From Ancistrus triradiatus (taxonomy: Eukaryota > Chordata > Actinopteri > Siluriformes > Loricariidae): 64,000 nt of DNA. Shown piece after piece: positions 1 through 23,400 of the stretch. Both the position numbers and the translations under genes were made by a program. Within the stretch, counting starts at the first letter, position 1, and the number at the start of each line of letters is the position of its first letter. Location: contig JAJAGP010000085.1 of NCBI GenBank assembly GCA_025084515.1, positions 372,001 through 436,000 of the forward strand. The letters run 5' to 3'. The notes under the pieces were generated by a model, which worked only from the letters and a program-made list of their open reading frames with translations, searched no databases and had not been told where the DNA came from.

Positions 1-490
1 CGATCTGATTGGTCGGATTTTTTTCCTGAATATTCTATTGGTTGAAAATTGAGCGATCTGATTGGTCAGATTTTTCCCCAAATTTTTTGATTGGTCAAGA
101 AATTGAGTAATCTGATTGGCCGGAGTTTTTTCCTGAATTTTTTGATTAGTCAAAATTTTGAGCAATCTGATTGACCAGATTTTTTTTTTTCGTAAATTTT
201 TTTCCCGAATTTTCTGATCGGTCAAAAATTGTAGCAAAAAAAAAAAAATGCTCTACTTGGCATCTCCACTTGGCACTTTTTCCTGAATTTTCTGATTGGT
301 CAAATAATTGAGCTTATTATTTTTTTTTTTACTACCCAAATTTTTTTGTTTGGTCGAAAAATTGAGTAATCTGATTGGCCGGATTTTTTTACCGAATTTT
401 CTGATTGGTCAAAATTTTGAGCGATCTGATTGACCTGATTTTTTTTTTTCTTAAATGTTCTAATCGGTCAAAAATTCTAGCAAAAAAAAA
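1..490. repeat. degenerate ~54-bp tandem array rich in ATTGG
   Basis: Copies of a roughly 53-55 bp unit begin near positions 2, 55 and 109 and recur with insertions to about 490. Each unit pairs a 'ctgattggtc' block with a T-run and a second 'tgattggtca' block. The array lies upstream of the first visible blvra exon and so is probably intronic. Poly-T runs and a few unrelated bases interrupt it. Confidence 0.75.
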
Positions 491-921
491 AGCTCCACTT
501 GGCATCTGATGAGATCTGCCATTATGCCTAGCAGTTCGGTCTCAACTGATACCCATTGGTTCCAGTTGGATACCTCCGGGTTCTGCATATCACACACTGC
601 TACACACACACACTGAAACGACCTGACATGATTTATTCACTTATCCTTTATCAGCTTTCACACTTCACTGTTAACTGAATATTAGAATAAGAGACAAGCT
701 ACCACTTTGCCAGCGTCAGTGTACAGGTCACCACAACATTCAAAGATAAAGAACCGGGCACGTTCTTGTTACACTCTTTGCTGTTCTGGAGTCTGCTGCT
801 GCCCGTCTGCTCGTATCTGAGCACCTAATCAAGTGATGAGACGAGGCGTTGCTTTGGCAGTGGATCCAGACTCCAATTGCTGAGATAAGGGAATAAATGA
901 ATCTGGCTTTGAGGTGTGCAG

Positions 922-2603
922 GAGGCCACTGGAGGAGCAGCAGGGAGTCCAGCAGGTCCCTTTGGATGAAGCGCTGAGTCGGAGCGACATCCAGGTGGCC
1001 TTTGTGTGCACGGAAAACGGAAGCCATGAAGAATACATCAGGTATGACGCTGTAGGGGGACGGCTGCTTAAGAATTAAGAACTAGCCCATGTCTGACCCA
1101 TCCACTGGGCTGCCAGCGAAGGTGGTGGATGGAAACATAGCATAGCACGTTCCTCCAGGCATGTCGGTTATCCAGCATAGAAACCTCCTCCTCAGTACGT
1201 TTTGCATCATTCTCAACTCAGTGTTTTGTGGTTTCATTTTGCCAGGCGCTTTCTGGAGGCCGGGAAGCACGTATCCGTGGAGTATCCCATGACCCTCAGC
1301 TACCAAAGTGCTGCTGAACTCACAGACCTGGCCCAGCAGAAGGGTGAGCTGTTACAACAATGAAATAATCAAGACTATATGTCTAAAGCACTAAAGTCAG
1401 AGCGTTGGACCATCTGGGGTCGCTAACTGCCCCAAAACAGGCTTTTTTGATCAGTTTTGCTCAAGAATCATTTCGAATTCCAGTTACGTAGACATAAGGT
1501 CACGTCCTAAATCGCTGCAAAAAAACTAGAGGTAATCGTTTTGGAGTTGTACCATAGAGCGAAGCAGACTTGTAGAAGAGGCTAAACATTTTTGCTCATC
1601 TTCAGGATTGGTCCTGCACGAGGAACACATCGAGCTCTTGACTCCAGACTTCAAACAGCTGAAGAAGGACATCGCTGGAAAGCAGCTTGAAGAAGGAAGC
1701 CTGCATTTCACAGGTCGGACCCTTTTGATTCACCAGGACAGGAGCCTGATCTGCCAAGGGACGGTGTGGCTGCTGGTCGTCCGACCAACCAAACAGGTGC
1801 TACATATCCCCCCCCACTGTTGTACCCATGGGATAGGTGCAGAACACCCTAGGACCTTCATGGTGGCGAGACAGAGAATTGCAGCTCTGCCACCCGAGGG
1901 CCGATAAAGACGCCACCAACCAATCAGGTGTAGCTAGTTTATTCCAGTCAAGTCTCTCGATCTTCCAACCATTCGCTGCTCCTGCTTGGTTCCAATGCAA
2001 ACCTGCAGCCACACCGTCCTTTACAGACCAGGCTCCACAAACCCACCTGGGGTTTCAGCTCAAATCCTGTCTGTTTTCGTCCAGGTGAGCCGATGAGGGG
2101 TAATTCCGGGTTTCCCTCGTTTAGCGGCATCGCCCGCCTGACCTGGTTGGTGGATCTCTTCGGGGAGCTCAGCGTTGAGGCGGCGACGATGGTGGAGGAA
2201 GCGGAGAGGAAGCACACGAAGATGACCGTTCACTTGTTAACCAAGGACCAGAAGTAAGCGGCACACTTTGGAGGTGAAGCCGAAGCATCACGTCCCTTGC
2301 TATCGCGGCTTAAAACACCCAGTTCTGCTTCTTCACAGACCCCTCACGTGGACGGAGGAACGCGCCGAAGGTCTGGGCCGCGCCAAACGCATCGACCTTC
2401 GCTTCACCACGTGCACGCTGACCGAGCTTCCAGCCGGCGTCAGGGAGCCCGTCGGCCTCTTCATGCAGGACCTGGTGGAGTTCGGGCGCAAGCTGCAGGG
2501 GGCCACGCCCTCCGAGCAGCTCCGGGCCGAACAGAGGCGCATCCTGCACTGCCTGAAACTCGCCGACAGGATCAGGGAGGTCTGTCAGGGAGCGGCCGCC
2601 TGA
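922..2603 (+). CDS. blvra: biliverdin reductase A, last five exons (5' partial)
   Basis: Reduces biliverdin to bilirubin with NAD(P)H in the cytosol, the last step of haem breakdown. Exons: 922-1041, 1246-1343, 1606-1713, 2085-2253 and 2339-2603. All are bounded by AG/GT and joined in consistent phase, giving about 252 residues up to a TGA at 2601-2603. The product aligns along its length with vertebrate BLVRA. It has the 'VEYPMTLS' active-site segment (Glu-Tyr in the second exon), 'GLVLHEEHIELL', 'FSGIARLTWLVDLFGEL' and the C-terminal 'RILHCLKLADRI' helix. The Rossmann-fold start with its nucleotide-binding glycines is not found in 1-921, so the first exons lie upstream of the window. The C-terminus ends in Ala-Ala-Ala rather than the Cys-Cys-Ser-Arg-Lys type tail of mammals. 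It is convergent with wdr48, 1.5 kb away. No frameshift is seen. Confidence 0.95.
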
Positions 2604-4131
2604 ATGAGTTGGCCTCCGATCTGTAGCCCAGCTTCAAACTTTCACCAGACAAATTTCACTTTTTTTTCCTTTTGTGTTTAAATGTATTCAGATTTAGGAA
2701 CCTCCGATATCTTGGTTCATAACGGCTTATAACGGCACAGCACTGAAACCGGTACCTTGAACAAGCACCAGGTTCTAGAACCGGAGAAACTTGACAGGCC
2801 GAATCAAAATATCACATGGAAGGTCTGTTACAACCTGGAGTAACCTATTTATTTCAAAGCAGTTACCAGAACACACTCCAAGCGCGTTTACATAGACACT
2901 CCTGATCCGGATTATCGATTGAAGATTTAAGCAGCGTAATCAGGAAAACATCTGGGGCGGATTAATGGAAGGGTTCTTAAGCCCATAAACTAAAACCTCT
3001 CATATTATTTCCTTACGATTTTCTTATGTAAGAAATAGCCAGCAGGAAAAAATTCTTCTTGAAAAATAAGACTGGTCTCATTTCCAATAAGTAAACTTTC
3101 AAATTTGGTAAATTTAGACGGCCTAAGACAAGTGAACAAAGTTTAAGTAAACATTTAAGAACGTAACTTAATACTACTTGTTCTTAAGGAAATAGTTCAG
3201 AAAAACAATTCTTAAGAAGCTATTTGAAGAATGATTTTTCAAAACTTTTTTCTTAAGAATGAAGTTAAATCTTAAATGCGTTTTATCTAAGACACTTGAG
3301 AATCCGGTTCCAGATCTCAGCATTTGATGGCACTTCGATTGGATTGGAAAAAGGGAATAAAATGCCCGTTTACTGGGCAAACAGAGGCTCAGACCATCTC
3401 ATTTCAGTACTACTGGTAGGACGTCTGGAGCTACAGTGCAGCAACTAAACACCAGAATAATCCCATCCAACACCTCCCCTATCTGACTAATGTCTGATAG
3501 AGCCAAAGCACTCCAGAAACTGAAGCGGTACTGCAGTGGAATGTTTACTGATGGACTTTGTGTGTTCAATAAAGAAATCCAGTTCTTATTAGTTGGTGTT
3601 GAATCTCGTTCTGTCGCTCTCATACCAAAGGCCGATAAATACTTTAGGACAAACCATGTTTGGAATGACGGACAGACGCAAAGTATCCCGAAGCATGATT
3701 CTGTATTTGGGCTGCTTAGTGCTAGAGCTCTTAATATGAAACACACAGGATTTGTACAGTTTGGGCTCAGGGGAGGGAGGGAGGGCGGGGAAGCAGATTT
3801 GTGAAGATGATTGAAAGCTACCTTCCATGACAGAAGGTAATAACTTAGAAGTGTGGGCTATTTACAGATCACACTGCTACGGTTAAATGTCCGTCTACTC
3901 TCGGGACGAGCGAAGGAAGGGCTCTGCTACACTGCTAGAGGGGGAAAAACAAAACAAAAAAAAGAAGCGTGAACACTCCAGAAAATGGGAAAGGAATCGG
4001 AAGGAAAGGACCGTCCGTCCGTCATTACACTGTACAAAATGGATCAAGGTCCGTTCCGTTTGCCTCCGGGACGAGAACGTCGTCCGCGAGCACCGGCCAG
4101 GATGGAGAGCCGAGAAGAGGCGGAGCCGTCC
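2604..4131. other. blvra/wdr48 convergent intergenic region
   Basis: This stretch should hold the 3' UTRs of blvra (+) and wdr48 (-). It has no supportable gene. A short ORF at 3490-3804 (+) shows no recognisable domain. No unambiguous polyadenylation signal could be assigned to either gene. The G/A-rich part at 3880-4130 looks like unique sequence and may be wdr48 3' UTR. Confidence 0.5.
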
Positions 4132-15799
<11,668 letters not shown>

Positions 15800-15862
15800 C
15801 TTTCATGTTGACAGTCGCCGACTAGCATCACATCGGTGACGTAAGAAGAAAAAGTTCCGGTA
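15800..15862 (-). promoter_or_regulatory. proximal promoter/5' UTR of wdr48 with CRE-like and ETS-like sites
   Basis: Just upstream of the wdr48 start codon are a CRE/ATF half-palindrome 'tgacgtaa' (15837-15844) and an ETS-type 'ttccgg' (15855-15860, CCGGAA on the gene strand). This arrangement is common in TATA-less housekeeping promoters. The transcription start is not determined. Confidence 0.4.
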
Positions 15863-17219
15863 CGAGCACGTGGTTCCGCGAGGCCGCGTTTTTGGAGCTC
15901 CTACCATGGACCAGAGGGCCAAACGTCCATGCTGTACAGTTTTAAGACTTTTAACACCATCCCGCCCTCTATTTTGTACAGTTTTTATGTATTTACTCCC
16001 ATGCACATGTACATAATCGTATCATTAGTTTAAAGCCGGGGCGTCATCAGGCCCACTTTACTGGGTGGGGCACATGCCCCCACTAAAATCACCGTGGTAA
16101 AAAGTAAAATTTATCCTGGATTGCTAAGCACACCTACAGGACATGCAACGCAAATTCACCACAGGCACTACATTTCCCACAATGCCCCAGCATCTTTCCA
16201 AAAGCTTGAGAGGCTAACGCTTTCGCTTTCTTTTAGTATTTTCATGCAGTAACATTTAAAAGAAAGGCAACCAAGGCAATGATAGCTCATAGCTATATGT
16301 TTAGTTAATATAATTAATTTAAAAATGATTTAGTGCCAATTTGTTCTTCACTTCTCATCCATGGCAGAGCAACACCCACTTCAGTGTTAAATCACTTCAT
16401 CTATTTACCTTTACAAAGATGAACCATGGTTTTGCCATGTTTTTTTTTATGTCTAAATGTAAATGTCACCCTAATCACTATCCCAGCATTCCATAATAGT
16501 GACCTGACCGCGTTCGTCTCTTTTTTTTTAAAGATGCTGTTAAATCGTGCATTGTCACCTATAAAATCTAATTAAACCCAATAAAATGTAGCAGATGACT
16601 GCTCTTAATAAATGAAGTACAAGAAAAAACTGTCGTAGTTTATTCAAACAACTGATTTACTGAACATTATGCACCTCAACATCTTTTTATAGATAAATTA
16701 TTGATGAAACTGACAAAAAAAGTCACATCAGTAGAACCAATAGCACCATCTTAGTTGTCAAGTTCTAATTTGATACACTGACCTTAATTCCATCTCTAGC
16801 TGGATTTTGCATCTATGAAATGGTCTAAAATGTAAACTTCCACTTCTGGAATCCTTACCTAACAATAACAGAGCCATTAATAAGCTGAGGAAAGGTGTAA
16901 CCAAGCCAGTAGAGGAAACATACGACATTTTGTTTTGTTCCGATGAGCTTAGCTTGGGTTGCCATACAGTCCAGCTCTAGATCCACCACTTCAAATACTG
17001 CTATGTATGATCTCGATGAACCCGTCCTGGACCAAAGGAGTGTAAAAGTCAACAGGAACGTTGCTTTGAACTAACTGTAAGACTCGACTATAACTTTGTC
17101 CTGGAGCGCAACGCTAGTAAAATACTTGTACATTTAAAGTGTATTTGATAAGAACGCCATTAGACAGCCTTTTAAAGGAACAATAACTTGGAAGACAAAA
17201 TACCAACATCAGCATCCTC
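15863..17219. other. intergenic between wdr48 5' end and the p66-like 3' end
   Basis: No coding exon is supportable here. The segment is AT-rich from 16200 onward. It probably contains the 3' UTR of the p66-like gene at its right side; an AATAAA on the minus strand (plus 'tttatt' near 16637) is one possible polyadenylation signal. Confidence 0.4.
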
Positions 17220-20200
17220 TTAGTTTTGGTCACAAGGCTTCTTGTCAGGGGTTGAACTGGATCCAGCCAACACTGTCTTCAGAATATTTTGGTTCAACGT
17301 CTCTGGTTGGTCCAACATAGAAGAAGGTGAGTCGGATGGATGGTTGCCATGAGACACCTCAGAGATATTTTTCCTCTGAATCCATTTATCAATCCTTCCA
17401 TTCCTAGTTGCTGCCCAGTTGACCGTGGCCTTCTTTGGCAACGGATTCGCCATTTGCGCCTTTCCTTGATGAGAAATGTCTGACATCTGATGCTGGACCT
17501 TGGTATCAAACTTCATGTTCTTTATACCAGGTCCTGTCTGACCGTTGGAGAACCTTGGCTTTGCTCCAGAAGTCTGATGTGTTACTTTGCCTGTCTCGGG
17601 TGGAGCTGTCTGAATTTTGGGCTTGGGATCTAGTTTGAGCATCACAGGAGAAGAGATGAATGAAGACGTGGTTGAGGAAACATATTTACAAAACTCACTG
17701 GAGGACGAATTGTGCATTTTGCCCTGGCCAGGCTGCCACCTCTCCTCCTTGGGCCAGCTAGTGGCATCCCCCATGGCTGTCTTCAGATTCTGTTTGCTAC
17801 TATTGACTGCTGTGTAGAAAGAGGTCAATCCCAAGTCAGAAAGGGGTACCGCTGTATTTTGCAGGACCTTCTGATTGCACCTCAAAAGCAGTGAAGGTGA
17901 TGAGAAGGTAGCGGATGGAGCAGGTTGGGAGGGAAGCTCTGAGGTCTTGGTTGGTGCTTGCCTTTTGTGTTTCTTCATGTTCTCTTGGACTTTGTCAACT
18001 TTAAGCAAAGCTTTGGTGATTGGATTCGTCATCCGGTATGGTGTCGTAACTTTCTGTGAAGCCTTCTTGCTTAAAGGGTAAGATGGTGATGAGGATGCAG
18101 ACGAAGACGTGTAGGAAAGGTCTGAGGAAAATGGTTGATAAGAAGAGGAAGAGCTGTCAGAAGGGGACAAGGCACAAGAGGACGAGGAAAAATAACTGGG
18201 TGGGGAGAAGCCTTCTGAGGAACTGCAGGAGCCAAAAATGGAAGATGAATCAGAGTAAAAACTTGGAGAGGGCAAAGGACAAAGGGTTGAGCAGGAAGAG
18301 GAGGGGTAAGAAGGCGAGTCAGGGTGGATATTAGCTATGGAGGAGGGAGCCATTTCAACAAAGGTCATTAACATGTTCTTGGGGACTTGCTCACACGCCT
18401 GACACTGAGTTGAGGGACAGTATTGGTGCAAAGGCAAGGCAGCTTCAGGTATAACCTCTGTCCCAGTGGAGGGACAACACTCTGTCTTCCTATACTGCTT
18501 AAAACAAGGGTCGCAATGGATTGAACCCTCAGCATCCAGCTGCCATGAACAAGAGACGTCAGTGTTGCACTTTGCACATGTGAATGAATCTTGAGGAGAG
18601 TTTACTGGTGCACTGGGAGGTACTGACAACAGCTTGTTCTTGCCTGAATGCCAAATATATAAAACAAATATATGACTTTTAAGCATAAACCTTCCATTTA
18701 CAGTCGAACCCTGCCATCCGAACTTCCGCTATAATGTGTCTTAACCTCCTAACCAGCTATCCGAACCACTAACCCGCTATAACAAATGGCGATCAGGAAA
18801 CTAGTGGATGTAGACGACTTTTCACCTTTACTGACACCTTACTGATATTACCACAGGCGTCTGTAACTTGGGGACACTCTTGGTCTGATCATGTGACAAT
18901 CACAAACCCAGCATTCATCCCAAGGAGCACTGGTAGTCAGTAACCAACGCCTGGCAAAACAGGTGAGGTAATCCATTGGAATACACGCTGAGACCAGAAA
19001 CTGAGACCACTGGCTGCTGGGTCTGTGGTTGTGACGTGACCAGACCAAGAGTGTCCCCACATTACTGCATCAGTGAAAGCTCTGAAAGAGCTTCGAATAT
19101 TAATATAGATAAACAAGGTGGCAATTTTCTCATACATTCCGCTATTCTATTCAAACATTCACAATCCAAACCACTTTCCAGAACGTTCAGATAACAGGGT
19201 TTGACTGTACACATTTGTCCTTGTGTTCTCAATGAATAAATAAGTCAAAATCATGACATATTATCCATACCCTTTGCTCCGCGTTTGCCAGGCAAGGCGT
19301 ATACAATGTTGTCCAACCTCTCCAGGCGAAAATGGACCACCTCTTCCAGACCCAGCAGACACACAAAGTTTTTATCCGATGAGGGAATAAAGTTGAAGCC
19401 GTTTGTTCGATTTTGCTGTCAACCAGGAGGGACCAATGAAAACATGTGCAGCATTTCTTTAGATGGCAAATCCCATAGCAAATTGCAACTGAGTTGGGGT
19501 GGATTTCCTCTAAGTATTGTAACTTCATGGACATCATGAACTTTATCTCCAGATCAATCATTATTTACGAGTGTTCTTCCACTATAATGGTTTATTTAAT
19601 TTAAAATATTTAATCAAGTTTTGAAAAATGTCCTAAATTTATGACTAATTTAATTAATTGCCTGTATGGCACAATAAATCAAGAATAATTATGTTGTGAA
19701 TTACGTTCCACTTAACATTTAATGCTGTTCAACTCCATGTATCTCTAATGTATCTTCTAATTTAACGTGTAAACATTGGCAAAGTCTATACAAAGCTATT
19801 TCTGTGGCTCGGTCCCAAATCGCTTCATACAGCCTACGTAGGTGCCCTATACAGTAACGTTTGTCGATCCAATATAGTGCACTTGGTTTCAACCATTAAG
19901 CGCTTTGGAACTGAGCCTCTGACATCCATTAAGTGACTAACGTGTTGGATGTCGACACATTTTATAAACTTTTACTTTTGATTCATTGAAAGTAAATAAA
20001 AAAAAGACTAAAAATATTTTCCAAAATGTAAATTTAATCATAGACCTGTTAATACTCATTTATAACAAACATCTTATAAGGGACCCTAAAAAGATTTTTT
20101 AAATCTTAAAAGTCTTAAAAAATGTTTAAGTCTTTAAAGTAAATACTGCAGCATCTGTGGCTGTAGTAAACCTTGTACAATCGTAGATAAATTCAGATTT

Positions 20201-20473
20201 TATAAATATGACCTTTAAAATACAACCAGACTTATATTAAACAAACAACCATAACAGCTTAGCTAATTAACGTTAGCGAATAGAGCTAAGATAAATACAT
20301 TAGCGTCATTTAGATAATCGAATTATTTGTCTTCTCACTAATTAAAGTTCAAATACAGGCGTGTTAATCACTTTAAACACAAGTATTTAACCCATAATGC
20401 CTCTTACCTGCATATTATCTGTACTTTTCCGTCTAAAATAGTCTGTAATGTGGCACTTTCTACCAGCTATCAT
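17220..20473 (-). CDS. p66/GATAD2-like protein with GATA-type zinc finger and Ser-rich region
   Basis: Three coding exons: 20408-20473, 19271-19415 and 17220-18643 (544 aa). An in-frame TAG lies 18 bases before the ATG, fixing the start. Residues 29-49 ('FNFIPSSDKNFVCLLGLEEVV') resemble the conserved block that precedes the zinc finger in GATAD2A/B, NuRD subunits p66 alpha and beta. Residues 93-117 form a C-x2-C-x17-C-x2-C GATA-type finger ('CAKCNTDVSCSW...CDPC') of p66 type. After about 90 Ser/Pro-rich residues comes 'RMTNPITKALLKVDKVQE', resembling the helix that directly follows the finger in p66. The remaining ~320 residues are low complexity. The N-terminal coiled coil of p66 that binds MBD2 is missing. 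Residues 5-14 ('RKCHITDYFR') resemble a PCNA-binding PIP box. Inference: nuclear chromatin or repair factor, not a true gatad2a orthologue. A pogo-like element sits in intron 2. Confidence 0.7.
18701..19207. mobile_element. non-autonomous pogo/Tigger-like element (507 bp)
   Basis: Left end 'cagtcgaaccctgccatccg' and right end 'cagataacagggtttgactg' are imperfect inverted repeats, flanked by TA (18699-18700 and 19208-19209). The inside contains a second inverted pair around 'accaagagtgtcccc' (18868-18885 and 19040-19060). There is no transposase. It lies in intron 2 of the p66-like gene. Confidence 0.75.
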
Positions 20474-23400
20474 CTCCTCTTCGGTCAGCTAACACAGAAG
20501 CGCCATGAACTACTGTACAGTTTATACAGAACAATTGAGCTACTGCTTAAATGACTTATTTGCTTAGTTTTTGAGTGCCTACAAATGAAATCAATCTCTA
20601 CATGGAAGAAACTTAAACATAACATATTACAATAACCAATAAAACCTGTTATTGTAATGAGTTGTGAAACCTGACTAAAACACTGGTGGATCAGCTCGAA
20701 AGATGAATACTTTTGCACAGGTCTCATTCTGTGTACTGTACACTAAATACAATTTTATATAGTGCAAATAAAGAACAAATAATTCAACTTATACTCCTTT
20801 TGTTAACGAAAAGTCTCTCAGACAGGTGTTAACATATTTATGAAAGTCTAAGTATTAGTGACTCAATCACTTTGACCAGGGATACCCAAACTTGTGCATA
20901 GGACTATACATAGAGTTCTGTAGATAGTTAATTAATATCTGCGTCTTAATATCTAATATATAATATAAATACAGCTGTGCTTCAGGTTTTATGTCAATGT
21001 CACTAATGGGGGCACCCTGACAGATCTCACGTTGCCTGAGGTGGGATACGAAATGGGCTAGCTCACTAAGTAGAGCACTGGTTTACCGTGCTGAGCTTCA
21101 CCGGTTTGCAGGTCTGTCAGTTGATTTCAAAGTTTCGTTACAGTTACTGCTATGTGGAGACAATTTTACTGGCAAATTCAAATCACTGTCCATCTCCATT
21201 CACGTTGTGGTGAAGCCGCTTAGAGGAACATAAGGCGCAAGGCAAGAATACATCCTGTAGAGGGCACTAGTTCGCCGCAGGGTATCTCACACTCAATTAT
21301 ACCACACACACCTAGAGCAGCCAATTCACTTTCATGAAGAACTTACGTACTGTAGGTGTCATGTAGCTCTATGAACAGCACAGTTATCTAACGTGCAACT
21401 CTTAGAAAGCAAGTGTCGCCCGTCTCCTCGATGAGCTTCGATGGTTCGAGTTCCGGCTGTGCCTTCTGACCAGACTGGGCATCTCATGCAGGGAAGATAA
21501 TCCTTGGGGGTCGTGTCAGCTTTGCAGACCATCCACTAGTTTTTGCAAGGTCTCAGTACTTGATTCATTAACATTTGTCACTGATGCATTATAGATACAA
21601 GAGGAACATATCCTGTTAGGAAGACTCAGATAAATCATCCGCTCCATTGTCTAAATAAGAAGCATTTGCTCCAATGAGCAGCAATGTTGCTGCATCACCG
21701 CTCTGATTCCTGCATTCTGGATTTAATGATATATTTAATTGCTTCCATCCCCAGCACTGTGGTGCTGGTTCACATTTTATTACCACATCTGTGGGAATTT
21801 CATACCGCTCACCACAAAAATGGTTTTCATTTTGCCCTCATACTTGTGGAAAGCCGCAGCATTACCACTGTCTCCGTTCCCACACAGCTTTCTACTGGTT
21901 GGAGTGCCCTCGACTAAGAACGTCTGTCGTTTTGTATCAGGCTAAGAAGCATCACCCTGGCTTTAAACAACTTAATGTCACTTCTGGGTTAAGATTAATA
22001 TGAATTTCAGAACCCCCTGACAGGTCAACCCTGCGGAAACCGCAGGCCTGCCACGTCCCCGCTGCGAGAGCTCGGTTAAAATCATTGTTAGAACGCTTCC
22101 AAACTTTGCACCCAGCAATTTTGAGCGCAATCTATACTTGCCCGTCGGTTTCGATGTGTCAAACGTTTGGAGGTTACCCGGAAAAACACGTGCACATGTT
22201 GCGTTTCATGAGATTCCACAATTTCGGGAGTCATTCTGTAATAATGCCAACAAATGCTTGCTGGGAGTTAATTTATAACCATATAATATAGGGCTGGCCA
22301 AAACGTCTTTAGGTAGGCGTTATTTGTTAAATTAACATCCGTCTGAAGTCCCGGACAAAAGGTTTCCCAGGAGAGCATCACACTCCCTCTACCAGCTTCC
22401 CACAGTCCATCCTGGTGCCATCACTTCCCCAACCAAAAGATGTACACGTATTCGGCTGGAATCTGATTCCAATGCTCCACTGTGGGCATTTTTCTGACCC
22501 CATACTTAACAGGGTGTGATGCACTGTGTGTTGTGACTCAATCCTCCAGAAACCAGCATTAAACATGTCTGTGATTTGAGCAGCCAGAGACTAGACGGTT
22601 CAAGCCAGACAGAACAGGATTCATCGCTGATCCTCGGGTGCTCAGGATCCTGTCACGAGTTCATCGTTTGTCCCCCCCCAAGCGTTGCTGTTTCTGAGAG
22701 GCTCTGACCTATTCATCTGGATATAACGATTTTGCTCTTGTCAAACTCACTCAGGTCTTCCAACACATCCAACATGTCAACTACAAAGACTATGCCATTT
22801 TGGTCAACAACAAGAACCAACTGTTCACTCACTGCCTAATAGATCCCAGATCCTGCCATGTGCAACTGTAAGAGATAATCGCCCTTATTTGTTATTCAGT
22901 CTGTGAGCGGTCATAATGTTTTGGGGTTTTGGTGAATTTATGTCTTGCTTGCCCAGATGAGACAAATTCCATTCTTCATCACAGATCTTCCTTTCTTTTC
23001 TAGTGTCCGGAGTAGGCAAGTTGTATATGTTTCTTTTACAATGATAGGGTGTATCCAAATGTCCATATCCTATCATTTATTAGTAAAAGGACAACCAAAC
23101 CATTATTGTTTTTAGGTTTTGATGTAGTATTGTTTGGCTACAGTAGCACAATCAATGGAAACTAATTTCATAAGAGGGATACGACCAAGTGTGGCTCAGA
23201 TAGTACAGCATGTGGGACAACGGCAAAGTGGAAGCTCTGGAACCAACAGACCTCACCTCGACAGAGGCTGGATATGAATGCTCTACCAACTGAGCCACTC
23301 GGGTCTTGAACTGTACTCAAGCAATATTCATAAACAAAATCCAATGAGGACTAGTGTAACAGTGTGTTTGTAACTTGTGGAGGCTTCATACAGCAGTAGA

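Noticed and set aside
500..921. Search for the biliverdin reductase N-terminal exon
   Set aside because: No Rossmann-type glycine motif or suitable splice-bounded frame is found, so the exons are taken to lie outside the window.
19229..19561. 110-residue minus-strand ORF starting MIDLEIKFMM
   Set aside because: It is in a different frame from the real p66-like exon at 19271-19415, which carries the conserved LLGLEEVV block and phased splice sites.
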